Of a stretch of 64,000 nt of DNA, positions 1 through 12,874 are shown piece by piece. This stretch comes from Symbiodinium natans (Eukaryota; Sar; Dinophyceae; Suessiales; Symbiodiniaceae): contig CAJNDS010001846.1 of the NCBI GenBank assembly GCA_905221605.1, forward strand, positions 335,501 through 399,500. The letters run 5' to 3'. Below the pieces are notes generated by a model. That model did not search any database and had not been told where the DNA came from. It worked only from the letters and a program-made list of their open reading frames with translations. The first letter of the stretch is position 1. Every line of letters starts with the position of its first letter. The translations under genes were made by a program, and so were the position numbers.

Positions 1-2128
1 CTCAAGCTTAACTTAAATATCCTAAGCCTTTACTCAAATCAACTCAAAACTCTGCACAAGGCTTAACGATGTTTAACGGTTTTGGAAGGGCCAGGTGAGC
101 TAGACGGTATAGCTCGGGGCTTCAGGGTTTGGAATCTGAGGTTTACGGTTTAAGGCATTGGGAGTTGTGGTTTAAATTCTAGGAATTGGGGTCTAGGTCG
201 TCGTGCGGGAGCTTTGACAGAGGCCTGTTGATCCTGTTGTAGATAGACGAGCCTTGGCATCTTCCTACAGACATGACTCTTGGTCCCTTTCTGTTGTTCT
301 TCGCTGGCCGCCGCTCTTAGATGGGGAGGGGGGCCTTGGGGAAGGCCTTGGGGGGGGGGGGGGGGGAAGGGTTGCAAATAGGCAGCCCCGGCAAAATCTG
401 TGCCGAGGTTCGTGACCGGCAGACCTTGAAAACCTGCAAACCTCGTCTCATCTTTTTGGAGGGCGAATCCTGCAAAGCCGTCCCAGCCTGAAGGTGGGTC
501 ACACGCTGCTCAGCCACTTGGGTCCTTGTTTTGAAATGTGCCGCATGATCCGTGGCTCGTCGCTGTGGGCCTAAGGGCCTGGGCTCCGAGCACCTGCATT
601 CCAAGTAAGTTGGAGCCAGCCACGCCATCCACCAAGAACAGCAGATCCGAGCCCCACCTCCGGAGCTGCACTAGATTCGCTTCATACTCGTTTCAGTCTC
701 CAGAGGTGCCAGTGACCTAAGAGAGCTCCTGAGAACCTCACATGTCAGCTTTCGGCAGCTCCATGGTGAAGTTCACGCGGCCAGGCCTTGGCTTGGGCAC
801 TTACATGGAGGGGGGGAAAAAAGTGCTAAGGATGTGTTAAAGATGTGAGAGTATAGAAGTTACGAAGGCATGATGCGATGCTGCGAGTTGCATGGAGCTG
901 CGCGATGGTGTTTTTGTTCATCTTCGTCTGGGGCTGCCACGACATCGTTACGTGCACGTCGAGGTGAAGGCGCGCTTCGAGCTTGTCCGTGATATGGACT
1001 GAGCAAAGGCTACACATGACTGCCACTGACCAGCTACTGTATATGTTAAGTTTGCTGTTTGGGCCGTGCTTTCTTGTTCACCATGGAGGCCTACGACCTC
1101 TTGGAGGCCGTTTTGCCTTCCTTGTTTCTACAACTGGTTCACATCTTTCAACCCCCAAGAAGCCCAGAGGTGCGAAGCGCCAGATGCAACAAAGAAGCGA
1201 CAAAGCTCAGATTCCAGAAGCCTCGACAGCTGTTTGTGGATGCGAAACGATTTTGCTGCTCGTAGGAACAGATGAAATTGTCAGAGAATTCTCAGCTAAA
1301 TGAAGCATGCAAATGCAAATCTGCGGTTTCTTCGAATCAGATCTCATGATCTCTCATGCATGATTCTTCGTGACAACAAGGTTGAACGCCCACTATTGCC
1401 AGCTTTGTTGCTCGGCTGACGTGCCAGGAGTACCCGAGATAGCCCAACGACAGCTTGGATGGATGCAGCGAGGCGGAAACGGTCCGAGCGATTCGACCGT
1501 GCAGAAGCCGCAGTCACAACCCTAAAATGTCCTCAGGAAATGGGCCGGCTGGTAAAAAGGGGGCCTGCGAAGCCCATGTGCGTGTCCTCTGCTAAACGGT
1601 TACCAGCACACGTGGCTGACTGCCCCCATGGCAATGCTTCTATACAACGTCAGCTATTTGACGTTTGCACGCTGCGCGTACCTTTGACAGAACCCGAGGT
1701 TTTTCAATTGCTGTGTGCATGTAGGATATACATGGATAATGATGGATAATCTGCAGAAGTGTGTTGTTCATTTCTGATTATTTCTGATACACTTCTTTCA
1801 TGCAAACGGTGCAAAAGCCATCTCTTCATGGACACTGCAAATACATCGTGCAGACTACATAGACTTCGAATCAAATTGAGCGCAGCACGGCTACCAACTC
1901 CCAATGTCATGTGGAGGACGCCGTTGTTCAACGCCCAGCCACCCGGGACGTCAGCCTTCGGAACTCGCAACACGACGTCGCTGAACAAACGGCCCTGCAA
2001 CATCTTGCAGCATACAGGCACTACACAGCCAATTTCATTGAGATACGGACAAAGCCCGTCTCCTCTCCATGAGGTCCGATGACCTGGCTGCGATCGCTCT
2101 GTCACAGCATGTCACAGCTCACATTTCA
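1..2128. other. Unassigned region
   Basis: I see no convincing gene. Open frames are short and overlap on both strands without a recognisable domain. A 17-base G run sits at about 350-366. The interval may be intergenic or intronic. Confidence 0.4.
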
Positions 2129-2851
2129 CTACTCCTGCTCCCCAAAGCCACTTTCGCAGCGGCTGCGCCTCCTGAGAGAGGTTCTTTGGCCAGTCCGCCC
2201 AGCGACTGAGAACGAGTTCGGTGACCTTTGTGGAACCGACCGGACACCGTTCACAGGAAAACTGCAGCTCCCTTGAGAACTCGGAAACGCTCTTTTTGCT
2301 CCATCAAAACGATCGATGTTTTGGGCAGGTTCATCAGACATGGCTCGCAACTGGCGAAAGTGCGGATCTGTGCAAGTAACTAAGCAGCCAAGCAGCGCCG
2401 CGATTTCTCGCAGAAAGCCTTTTTTGCACGTGCCTCCTAAAAAAAAGCGTTGCGTCTTAACAATGCCAGGATCTGCAGTGCTCAACAGGTCTACGGCGAG
2501 ACTCTGAGGTACCAGGACGCATTGTGATTTGTTTTGCACGTCGGAGAGGCAGAAGCATCGAGCCATGTTGATAAAGTTGGATGCATTTGCGGCGTGCAAA
2601 ATACCAGGAATCTTGGAGTCGTGGATGCGCAGTCGCGTGTGTTTCGCACTCCTAGTAAAAGACCTCTCATGGGCTAGAAACCTAGAGAGGCTCCCCGTTT
2701 CGACCTCCTTTTTTGGGACTCCCGTTGCACCCGCCGTTACGGGCACTGCACGGACCCCCCCACAGCCTTCCAGAACCTGTCCTCTGGATCCCGTATGGCC
2801 CAATGATGAAGCCCTAGACCCGCTAAGCTCCTTCATGCGATTCATGCCCAC
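2129..2851 (-). CDS. Hypothetical protein, possible exon
   Basis: A 240-codon frame is open on the minus strand, one of the longer ones in a region with many stops. No family is recognised. The middle part, about residues 75-190, has a balanced composition with short hydrophobic stretches, whereas the two ends are rich in Ser, Arg and Gly and look like non-coding translation. If real, it is probably an exon with intron sequence read through at both ends. The start codon is not supported by any signal. Confidence is low. Confidence 0.25.
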   Translation of the reverse strand: MGMNRMKELSGSRASSLGHTGSRGQVLEGCGGVRAVPVTAGATGVPKKEVETGSLSRFLAHERSFTRSAKHTRLRIHDSKIPGILHAANASNFINMARCFCLSDVQNKSQCVLVPQSLAVDLLSTADPGIVKTQRFFLGGTCKKGFLREIAALLGCLVTCTDPHFRQLRAMSDEPAQNIDRFDGAKRAFPSSQGSCSFPVNGVRSVPQRSPNSFSVAGRTGQRTSLRRRSRCESGFGEQE

Positions 2852-5800
2852 GAGCCTGATCCCATGCGGTGCTTCTGGGCCACAAGGCTCAGCGAAGGCT
2901 CAGTGCCGAGCTGCATGGTGACCAGCGGGGCAAGAGGTTGTGTTTGGCCTCTCCGAAGGCCCAAAGAGGTGGCATAATTGGACACAAATTAGAGCCAGCA
3001 GGGTCGCGCCAGATTCTTGCATTTGTGCTGAGTCTTGAGTGCCGCGCACACAATCGGCATTTTCAGGTCGCCATGTATTCGGCTCGCAGGGGGCACAGGC
3101 CTGTCAGAAACAAAAGCATAATTACTCTACACCACAGATCCACGGCCAAGCTCAATGCTGAACCCGATATCTTCGCAGTGCAACAGTCACCGAAGCCTGT
3201 TCCCCAGCAGATCCCTGAAGCAGAGCTGCCGCCGACGAGTCGTTAACCTCGGACGGTGCAAGTACTTGTCTCTGCTGCGGGGTGACTAGGGGATTGATGA
3301 GCAACAGAAGTCTTAGACACGTGGCATGGCAGTGTGCACATAAGGTTGATGTGAAATCTAAAGCTTTGCGAGGGCCGCGCATCGCAAATCACTGGAGGGA
3401 TCCAGCTCCTGGCAGCTGCAGTAAGGCTGCAGTCACAGCAAGTCAGCACAGCGTCACCATCTGCAAGTCGCAGTCGGTGCCTCACTTGGTGCTGCTTTCC
3501 GGCCCGACAAGGTGAAAGAGAGACCTGCCACCAAGTCGGGCACCATTGCTGTTGCTCTGCTGCTGCGCATGGAAACAACGCAAACAACCTGCCTTGACAT
3601 CCTTGTTTGTGCACTTCGGGATCGTGACGCAGGATGCTGCAGATATGCTGCCAGGTACCGACCACTTGCCGGTGGGACACGGCCTCCAGAGTAGCCCCCG
3701 GCAACCCCCAATGAAAGTTCTGCAAACAAGCTCTGCGAGCTCTTTTCAAATTGGGCGCTCTGGCTTGCACTTTGCCAAGTTGGCAGATCCGCCTGCGGAA
3801 AGGTACCTGCAACCACATCTCGGAACATAACGGCAATCCCAAACCGTCCCAAACTCGTGGCACTCCAGTGACCAGGCTACAGTGCTCCCTCGGCTGGGCA
3901 GCCGGAACAGACAACGTCAGGAGAGGGCACTGGTTCCGCAGACATGCCTCTGTCGAATCATGAGTGGCTTGAGTTGCATGTATCAATCACATGAGGAGAC
4001 GTGTACATGTGCAGTCCAAACACTCACTCAACTGCTTGCCGTGGAATTTTCCATGTTCCAAGCAAGTCGCATTACAATGCTCAGCGCCCGCCGTGCTGTG
4101 CGTGCCGGAGCCTTCTCTCGATCATTCTTCGGCGGAGGCAGTGCTTTCTGAAATCACGCTCAGTTCGATATGCACAGGCTACCGCAGTTCTGGCCGGAAA
4201 AAGAGCTCGGGCCGGCGCCGTGGCAGTGGAAGCACTGCAGGTCTGCGTATTGTGTCCCCACGACTTGAACAAGCCTTGGGGCACCCATCAAGGAGCGCAG
4301 GCCATTGTCTCGAATCGAAAGGCATGACGGGCTTCACTTGTGATCTGGGCATCGCGCTGCAGTTGTGCGCGGTCCATGCCACTGTAGCCGCTGTAGTCCT
4401 ACACATGTGGGAAAAAACTCTGCCATCTCTCTAGCAGATTGGCATAAACTGGCGTAAACACCTGAGTCCAAAAAGGCCTCAACCCAGCTGTCGTCGATCT
4501 CTTTTTTCGAATGGCTTAGAGCTTAGGATTCCAGGCGTGCCCCCTCTTTACCTCTCTTCTCTCTCTCTCTCTCGCACTTTTTGTTTGCTTTGCTGATTCT
4601 TCTTTTCGAATGGTTTGAGGGCTCGGGATGACTCCATGCCACCCTCACTTGTTGTGCCAGCTTGCCGGTGAGGGCGACGCTCTCCCCCGCGCTCCCGAAC
4701 TTCTGTATCGCCCCTGCTCCGTGGATTGTCGTGGTGAGGAGGGTCGTCGCATGTCGTCGCTGTGGGAGATGGCGAGAAGCCATGACGGGCAAATGGCCTC
4801 CTCCGGTTCGGGGGGTTGTTCAAAAAGGACCATTGGAGGCCTACTGGTTGGTGAATGTAGACCTCAATACAAACTGGCTCTCTAAATTTAAGCTTCGGTT
4901 TTCCTTCTGCTCCTCGCTCGTTTGATGATCGCTTGGCCCCAGTGCTCGGGTGAGTTCATGTCGTGTGAGGTCGGCATCTCTTGTCATCTTTCGCCCTTCA
5001 GCGCCGGCTCCTTCCTTCCTTCCTTCCTTCGTGCGCACATGACGCCCCGAAGGGAGTCGGCCCGAGGGGCGTGCTCCAGCGATCCAGTCTGTGTGAAACT
5101 TTACACTTTACGCACTCTCACACAGCTGGATTGTCCCCTTCCCCATGAAGAAGGGGTTGGATCCCTGTGCACGGTGTGCGTGTGTATTCCCCCAAAAGTA
5201 CTCAAACAATACTCTCGGGTAGAACACTCGAAAGTTTTTTTAATGGGTTGGGGCTGTGTTGTTGGCGACCACCTTTTGGAGTGTATGTAAGCATGGGCCA
5301 CAGCTTGTCAACTCTGGAGGTCCGAACGCAACACGGCGTACAGTGAACAACTAGGCCATCCGCTCACTCCCGGGGGTTGTCGCTGCCTGTGTTTCAGTGC
5401 TTTTTGGTCCCGATGCTCCGCTTGAAGGCCACAATTTAGGATAACCAGCAGTACGGACATGGTCAAAACCGTTGAGGGTCGGGATTCGCACCGGTGTGGG
5501 CTACTACTCACCCCTCAGTCACGGCTGCTTGTTCCATCATGCCCCCGACGTCGGCGGTGATCTGCTAATCGCGGGTGACGGGCGTGGTGGTCTTCGCTCT
5601 CTCTCTCTCTCTCTCTCCCTCTCTCTCCTTCTCTCTCTTTCTGTATTTCATTCTCTTCATTTTTGCTTTCTAGCTTTCTTTCTTTTTTTCTTTCTTTCGT
5701 TCTTTCTTTCTCTCTCTCTCTCTCTCGCTCGCTCAACCAAAACAAATCCTGACCCATGGCAAGCTGACGTCACTCCATTCGGGTCCATTCGGGTCCTTGG

Positions 5801-6640
5801 CATACTGCCACCGGAGGATATGCGTGCCTCACACGGCACAGCATGGCGCAAGGCAGACGGACGCTAGGAATCCCCTTGAGCAAGGTGCCTTTTGTGAGAT
5901 TGATTCGGACATCTGTCCAGTTCCGCTGTAGGGAAGTTGATGGCATGGCCTCCGCCGCGATTGAAATGCCAATGTGCTGCCATTGGTGTACATTGTGCCA
6001 TACAAGCAAGGCACCAAAATCATCCAAAGTCTCAACGGTTTTGTGATCTAGGCTTTTGTTTCTGATCCCAGGGCCATTGCTATGGAAAGCCCCATGACTT
6101 AAGCAGACAACAGAGTTACGGCACCTGCCACACCGCTCAATGTCGTGTGCGGCCCAGCATAGTCTGAGCAGTCTTGCGCGGATTGTTGAGGTTATTGGAG
6201 ACAGCCACTCTTGGTGCACATCCTGGCTTGCGGATGCTTCTGGCTTCGGGTGCAGCATCACCCACGCCAAACATCTCTCCAAATCACACGACTTCCATGT
6301 CGCCGGAAACGAATAAAGCCGAATGATAAGGAGCGTGCAACATCTCGACCAAACGAGTCGGGCTGTGATATATAGCTACCTACATACACGCATACATACA
6401 TATCATACATATGATTGCATGCGCAATGTTGGGCTGTCCAGCAAAGTGCATCGAAGGAGCTTGGCAAGTAGAGCGTTCAAACGACCCGAGCAAGATCAGG
6501 CGAACACAACGCTCGTTTCCCTTGAACCCATGACTTGCAGAGCAACGCAGCCTCTCTCCAATCAACTTCGAAGCTGAAACCATCATAGCCTTCCTCACAG
6601 CATACATCAGCATACGTTTGTGGAGTGCATACAACGGCTG
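2852..6640. other. Unassigned region with pyrimidine tracts
   Basis: No gene is supported. The interval has a CT dinucleotide run at about 4550-4574 and a long CT/CTTT pyrimidine tract at 5592-5735. Two similar segments containing TTTTCGAATGG, near 4505 and 4603, form a loose direct repeat. Open frames here are short and conflicting. Confidence 0.45.
5592..5735. repeat. CT/CTTT microsatellite tract
   Basis: About 140 bases are almost purely pyrimidine on the plus strand: (CT)n, then CTTT and TTTC units, then (CT)n again. The apparent protein frames across it, rich in Ser-Leu or Arg-Glu, are translations of the repeat. Confidence 0.9.
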
Positions 6641-6649
6641 GTTCACATC

Positions 6650-8238
6650 ACATCTTCTTGCAGTCCTCCGCATCAACCTGGTAACGGAACAGCACGTAGC
6701 CCTCCTTCCGCACAATGTCCACGCTTAGTTCCAAGGTTGACACCTTGAGATTACAAGGGTCTGCATGCGTCTGCGACAAGATGAACACTTTGCTCTGCTT
6801 GCTTGATTGCCTTTCCATTTAGGGCCAGGAAGGATACAACAGTCCCAAGGAGCCATGCGATTGAAGTTGCGATTGTCACCGGAGTGGATGCTGTGTCCTT
6901 GCTCGTCCGGCATCCACGCATTGCAGCCGTACCTGAGTGCCATCGGGTACTTGCTTTGCGGGCGCAACTTGGCTGGAAGGACATGATGCGACGAAACATA
7001 CATGGGAATCTCCGAAATTAAGGGTACCTTCTTGAGGTCCGTTTCACAAGAGAATTCTACTTATACTATTTGGGGATCAAGAGGGTGGGGGGTCCCCTAA
7101 TTTTGGTAAATGCCCACATGAGCTACGCCACCATATTCTCCAAACTTGAACCATTCTCTTCGCCACGCGACGTCACGTTGCCGGCCTCAGGTAGATTGCC
7201 AGGATCCGGCTGGACCAAGGGCCCGGTCTGTGCACATTGCTGGACGGCCGTGTGGTTGAGAATCACTTCTCCCTTGGCCTTTTGCAGAACCGCGGCAAGG
7301 ACTTGGGCATCTTGGTTGTCTACAAACTCATAGACCGACACGGTGCGTGAGTCGTTGCGTGGCCCCATTGGTTGCTGTGGGGTTGGAGCGAAGTGCATGC
7401 CAGCTCCGATATCCAGAGCAGCGGCCGGGGCCAGCACCACCCCCTGTGCTCCGGCCATCCCTGCCACTTCCGATTTTCTCTTGTGCGAGCAGCCACCTGC
7501 CGCAGCCAAGAACCAGAAATTTTGGCTGCGAATGCCTCCGTTCCCCGGCTGGTTGGTGCCAGGTCTTTGACCTGCGAAGCCACCAGTGTGACCAGCGTGA
7601 CCAGTGTGACCACCGTGCGTTTCCAAAGGTGGTATTCGAGTGCACAGGCGCCGATCAAGGGGCGCCATTTTGAGCAAGGCTGTCCCAAGTGGAGGTTCGT
7701 GTCCTTTGGTGTTCAGGTAGGTGGCCTTGATGTAATAAGCGCCTGCAACTGTTGGAGGGCTCAGGATGTGTATCTGGCACGCGCCAGTCACAAGCCCCGT
7801 GGTGCTGGCACCATCCGTGTGCCAAGAACCATCGAGGCGTCTGTACGAACAGCTGCTGCGGAGTCCAGGAGGCCACGACCGATGCCAGTCGCCGGCCACC
7901 CCGGAAATCAAGAGCCCACCGCCCAGAGAGAAGTGGCCAGGTTTGCAAGGCAAGCAGTCCAGGGCCGTTTGGCCATCTCGCAGCTCGGCTCCCAGGTGCG
8001 TGCCCGCGGGACAGGTTCTGCGACAAGAGACGTTGAAAAGCGGCTGTGGTTTCACAGGGCTCTTCTCGCTATCGCATCTTTGCGTGTATGGGTAAACGTG
8101 CCTCGTGCCCTCATGACAGATTCCGAAGCTGAAGCGCCAATCGCTTTGGGCGCATGCTCGTGCTGGCGCTGTTGCGGCGCCGGGAAAGCTGCCAATATAA
8201 AAATAACACAGCGCTGGGACAACGAAGCAGCTGCGCAT
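6650..8238 (-). CDS. ELAPOR-like secreted or membrane protein (partial, introns likely)
   Basis: A 371-codon frame starts at 8238 and stays open to 7123. It begins with a hydrophobic stretch that could be a signal peptide, about residues 1-25. Next comes a Cys-rich part with CHEGTRHVYPY, a CRRTCPAGTHL segment and CLPCKPGHFSLGGG. Order and spacing resemble the N-terminal region of the animal ELAPOR family (KIAA1324/EIG121), endosome/lysosome-associated type I membrane proteins. Beyond about residue 170 the frame turns Gly/His-rich and may include intron. Downstream on the same strand, 6655-6725 reads VDIVRKEGYVLFRYQVDAED, like the family's 'FEY.VDAE' segment. A hydrophobic stretch at about 6815-6900 could be a membrane span. 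Family assignment is by eye; the exon structure is inferred. Confidence 0.45.
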
Positions 8239-8299
8239 GCTGAAGCCATGAAACTAACTAGAGGTCCCTAGTGTTTCTCGCTTAAACTGGGTTGTTAAG

Positions 8300-10800
8300 T
8301 CATGTTGCGAATAGTACCTTGGTTACCTTGGTGAGGCAATATGGCAATACCGTGGTACACATGGTTGTCCAGCGCTCGACCGTTTCTGTTTCTGGGCTAT
8401 GCGATAGCGCGGGCTTTTCGGGGTAAGGAGATGGAGAGAAAATGCACAAGCAGATCATGATCGTTGTTGCTTGTGCTTGCCCATGTATCTGACATAGACG
8501 TGATGGCATCTCCGTGGCTAGATGTTTTTGCTGCTGACGTAGTGTTGGCGCATTGTTCCTATTAGGCCGTTGGGCACCACAAGCTCAAACACCGCGCGGC
8601 ACGAGCTCATATCAGTAGCGCTGCAACTTGCGAGTGCAAACATTCTGCACATTGCAAAGCCGTCGCAAAACCCAAACAGCATCGTTAAGCATCCCTCTTT
8701 GCTTCCGCCATTGACTCTTTCAGCACATAAGACTCAAGAACTTAACAAGGCTGGGTTCAATGGGACCATTGATGTGTGTATGGTCTGTTTGGTGTGTCTG
8801 GTAAAGCTCCGATGAACAACGGCAACACCACGCAACGCAAGCATCACTCATTTGAGGATGACATCAGCTGTGCTGTCTCTGCTACGACAAGCATTGCTGA
8901 GCCTGCACCTGGCTGACATGTCTGGAATCCAAACTTTGCCCTGGTGTCGAATCCGCCCACCTCTCGCATCTGTCGGCGGCAGGCTCGGAAGCACTGAATG
9001 TATCGCCGCAGGCTCGGAAATCTTGAGATCGGCTTCGCCGATTCCACGACTACTAAAGCAGCATTCATCTGCAAAAACCCTCGTGCCTCGACTGCATTCC
9101 ATCCTGTTTTCAACAGCGCCCTGAAAATTCGGTACGTTGGTCCAAGACTTCTAAGACACAACATGATCTGTTAGCATTGAATGCCAAAACCAAGATTTCT
9201 TCACGTAGTGCTTGCAACATTGGCAAAAAACCAGGTTTCCTGTAATTCGCTGCTGGATGCCCGAATTTCCACAACATGATTTGCGATGAACTTGTTCAGC
9301 TAGCAAAGGCTCGGACATGTCAACGTGCAGGGCGGGCCAAATATCCGACTTTGGCGATCTCGTGTGCAAAAAACTCGCCCAGGCCGCAAAAAACATTGCA
9401 AAGGCAGCTTCGTTTCCGAGCTGAATCGTTTTCACCTGGCAACTGACTGCTGGCCTCCTCGTCGTGGGCGGGATGTTTTGGGCTTCGTGGCCCCGTGCAC
9501 GATCTCGGCCCGACTGTATGAGCTAGGACTGAGAGGCAAATGGCCCAGTTGGGTCCCAGGGTCGGCTTTTGGAAAGATCAAGATCAGGATGGTCAACATA
9601 ATGAACCCATGAGCACCGGGATGCAGTTTAAGCCGTTTTCGACGTGTTGACCGTCTCTCTGCTAGCGCTCTCTGATCCCACTGGCACTTGAAGCCCACAG
9701 ATACCCGACAAAGCAACACGATCTCTAGCAGTTTTCCGCAGAGGCTGTAGCTGGCTGACGTGTGTGAACGCATACGTTGAGCTGAACGTCGAGAGCGGAA
9801 GCCCCATCGCTACAGTACTGTGCGTAATGTTCCACGATGAATGAGGACGAGGACTTCACTTTGTACGGTCTGTCACGCTTGGTTCAGGTGCCTGACAGGT
9901 CATTAGTTATCAAGCATGTCCTCGTAGTCAGGGTACAGTATCAAATTACAAGACGGCATGCAGCAAAACTCCTCTTGAAACGTCACTGGCAGCCTGACAA
10001 AATGTAGCTGAGTGCTCATTTAATACTATTCGGTCGCTGCACAAAAACTGTACAACTGTATAATGTGACTGAAGTTTCGATACAGCGCCACTTTCCAAGA
10101 ACGAGCGTCAGGCACCGAACGAGGCCCGCAGAATGCGAAGTAATCAGTAAAGAAGTTTGCATACACTTGCTATGAAACCCGAACCCTGGCTTCACCCATG
10201 GAGGTTTCTACCTGCATCGTCATACATAAGAGAGGTTTCTGTGGGAAGTTATGCAGTCGAATGCTGCTGGTGCAAGTGGCAGCTTATAATTTGGCTTCTC
10301 CGCAAGAACTAGGCTAAGAAGCCAGTCGATTTCGATCTGGCCAGAACGCGTGCCGTAGCCGACCTCAGCGTAGTTTGCATGGCAAAGAGCATGAGCAAAG
10401 CAAGCAAAACACCGAGCCCCCATGCTCAGGATCAAGTCCTGCTTCGCTGGCACCATCTCTGTACACACCTGGGAGACGAAGCTTGGCACGATTTGGCACA
10501 CTTGGACAGTTCTTCATCACAACAATGATCCAAGGTCTGAGCTTCCTCTGGCATTCCCATTAAGACCAGCTGCATCTAGCCTGAGCGAAATGCTGAAGTT
10601 CTTTCATGTTTTGTCCTCGTTTTGGCTACCCTTCGCAACTTTCCCTTTTGCTACACTGCTACATTTTGGCCCACTCAGATTGCTCTGACCCCAATCTCTG
10701 CCAGCTTTCTGCAGAGTCAAGCACGGGCGGCTTGAAATTGTCCTGGAAGCCACCCAGGCAGGCACCTGGCCAAACACACTAAGAAACAGACTTGGGGACC
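8300..10800. other. Unassigned region with weak minus-strand frames
   Basis: No known domain is seen. Two minus-strand frames look slightly more protein-like than background. One is at 9151-9435 (94 codons, with a CGNSGI...CQCC cysteine cluster). The other is at 10220-10501 (93 codons). Either could be an exon of an unrecognised gene, but neither has enough support to be called. Confidence 0.3.
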
Positions 10801-10929
10801 TAACATGAAGGTCCTAGTAATTATAGACTATAGTTTATCAATAATTTAGCAATAGTTATTCTGTGCATTTAGCAAAATTTTGCGATATTTTACTACAACA
10901 CCTCCACACTGTCACGAAAATATAACCCT

Positions 10930-11327
10930 CTACTATAACTCCAAAGATGTAACCCTCTACTGTAAGTTAGCAACTACCATTTCCATTTTCCAACCATGCC
11001 CACCCCCTAGGCCACCTGCAGACAAAAAACCATAACAACCTATACCTCAACCCTAAACCCACCGAAAGACCCATAGGAAGGACCCACCTGAAGAGCCAAA
11101 ACCATAACAACCTATGCCTCAACCCTAACCCCACCAAAAACACCCAACCCGAATACCCACATGATGGAACCACCAGAAGAATCATACACCACCCCATAGA
11201 AAAAACCCGAACCTCAACCCCATAGACCCGCACCCCCATAGAAGAACCATATTCCCCAACCCGAAACCCCTAACCCTTAAAAATGGAAGTGGTAGTCTCT
11301 AATAAAGTTTCTATAATAGGAATAAGG
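10930..11327 (+). repeat. Left terminal inverted repeat
   Basis: It matches the reverse complement of 17909-18287 over most of its length. Clear anchors are GTTAGCAACTACCATTTCCA, CCATAACAACCTATGCCTCA, CCCACATGATGGAACCACCA and CTATAATAGGAATAAGG at its inner edge. The phrase CCATAACAACCTAT occurs twice inside, about 74 bases apart. Many CCCTAA-like pieces make it resemble degenerate telomeric sequence. Confidence 0.8.
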
Positions 11328-11593
11328 TTTGGGAATAAGGTAATGTCATAATGTAGTTATAATTCGTAAAATCTTAGAGGTTATACCTACATTATACCCA
11401 TGACTTATCAACCGGATTTTCAATAATTATCCTATCCTTATGCTTACCCAAATAGCATACAATAATCTTCTAAAAACTCGTCGTTGATGGGCATGATTGA
11501 ATACTTTATCAAGATCGGATTTAGGTTTCTCAGGATCGGGCCGTAGGTGTTGCCTCTTCATCAAAAAAACTCATTAGGGAATTGTTCGTTTAA

Positions 11594-11963
11594 TCATTTG
11601 CGTATTTGCCTTTTCTGCTTTTCGTATTCTGCCTGAATATCTGCTTGTAATTTGTCGTTTAGTTTGCCTTCTTTCCTTAAACTACCTAACTTCGTTAAAT
11701 AACCATTCATCATTATACTTAGTTCCGAATTCGGGTGTAACGCATAATGGAAATGGACATCCCAGTTTTCGTGTTTCATTTTATGTCCGCATTCTTCGCA
11801 TAATTGGCATCCCTTTGCTCTCTCTTCTCGCTGGGTTATACTCCTTCTGGTTCTTCTCGTAACATTTTCTTTTCGCTTCACGGCACCGGTTACAAGTCTT
11901 AAAACCGTCAACTTCTTCAACATCTTTAGTCGCGCAGCACGACTTACACACTCGCTTTTCCAT
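11594..11963 (-). pseudogene. Zinc-ribbon protein, frameshifted
   Basis: From 11963 the minus strand reads CKSCCATKDV followed by CNRCREAKRK, two CxxC pairs spaced like a small zinc ribbon. After about 11840 the continuation lies in another frame and has CQLCEECGHK with a later HFHYALH, a second possible metal site, and a Lys/Glu-rich tail. Short proteins with a first CxxC pair, then CxxC followed by a basic helix, are common in large DNA viruses and virophage-like elements. The frame change implies a one-base lesion; I describe the two parts separately. Function in the element is unknown; nucleic-acid binding is the usual guess. Confidence 0.5.
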
Positions 11964-11984
11964 CTTAACATATTAAAACGTCTA

Positions 11985-12400
11985 GTCTTTAGGCATGGTT
12001 GGACTGCAAAAATCTTCTAATATTTTCATTAACATTATAACATTTATAGGGGCAATGGGCAATCAAAAGAAGCATCAAGCTAATTAACCATTACCATGCT
12101 CTTATGGTATGCTTTATGGTATAGCGCAACACGCGGGGGTGAAGAAATGATGCCTGGGACTTAATGCTGAACTATACATTGATGGGCTTTACGCGAAAAA
12201 CCCATTAGTATTAAAAACTCTGCGGAGTTTTTTCACTGTCACATTATATACAACCATATCTTTAAACAGTTGTCGTAATATCTCGTGTAGTTGATAAAAT
12301 TCTAAGAACAATCGTTTCTTATACTGGCTTAATGTTGATAATCCTCTAGTTCATCGATTATAGTGCTTAACCTAGCATTATACATTCTTATCTTTCTTCT
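11985..12400. other. AT-rich intergenic part of the element
   Basis: No reading frame of note. It contains runs of A and T and short hairpins such as GGGCTTTACGCGAAAAACCC near 12184. Confidence 0.4.
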
Positions 12401-12401
12401 T

Positions 12402-12740
12402 TCAATTAACCAAGTACTCGTGGTTTCTTTCTTTTCTTTCTTGAAACATAAAGAGTCCATATATTATATTAATTAAACTTTTTAAAATGCGTTGTTTCAA
12501 CTCATCAATTTCAATTTCTATTCGTTCTATGTCTTTTTTGATGGCTTCAGGGTCTGTAGTGTTCTCTTCTATTCTTTGTTCGCAGTCTTCAGGCATTATG
12601 CTATGAGTTCCAGACCCAGCGCTACAAATTTCAACGCTTCCCACTTGCTTATCGCTTTTGAATATACCGTTCTCATCAGGCACCACATGACGACCACCAA
12701 ATTTTAAGTTACGCCTATCTTCAATTACGATAGTTGCCAT
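12402..12740 (-). CDS. Small coiled-coil protein of the element
   Basis: The 112-codon frame runs from an ATG at 12740. The N-terminal half contains GGRHVVPDENGIF and is rich in Gly and Asp. From about residue 60 it becomes a heptad-like acidic/basic helix with KKDIERIEIEIDELKQRI, probably a coiled coil. Its ATG overlaps the stop codon of the upstream small gene in the form TAATG. No family is recognised. The frame is intact, unlike the ATPase and integrase. Confidence 0.5.
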   Translation of the reverse strand: MATIVIEDRRNLKFGGRHVVPDENGIFKSDKQVGSVEICSAGSGTHSIMPEDCEQRIEENTTDPEAIKKDIERIEIEIDELKQRILKSLINIIYGLFMFQERKERNHEYLVN

Positions 12741-12874
12741 TACATTGTTTCCTTCACCGTTTTTGTTTCTTTATGGTATGACTGTCTCTTACATCTACAA
12801 TGGATACAAGACATGCCATTAGCGTTAATGAAAAAGCCTTTCCTTTTGTCGCTGTCATCGCTTTTATCGCTCAT
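12740..12874 (-). CDS. 44-residue Cys-containing protein
   Basis: A short frame starts at ATG 12874, inside the end of the preceding gene, and stops at 12740-12742, where its TAA overlaps the ATG of the next gene. The product is basic, with a MSCIHCRCKR cluster that could bind metal. Evidence is only its frame, its cysteines and the tight overlap with intact neighbours on both sides; this arrangement is typical of compact viral genomes. Confidence 0.35.
   Translation of the reverse strand: MSDKSDDSDKRKGFFINANGMSCIHCRCKRQSYHKETKTVKETM

Noticed and set aside
3243-3986. 247-codon minus-strand frame
   Set aside because: Two other frames over the same DNA are nearly as long, the composition is Arg/Cys/Ser/His-heavy throughout, and no domain or repeat is visible.
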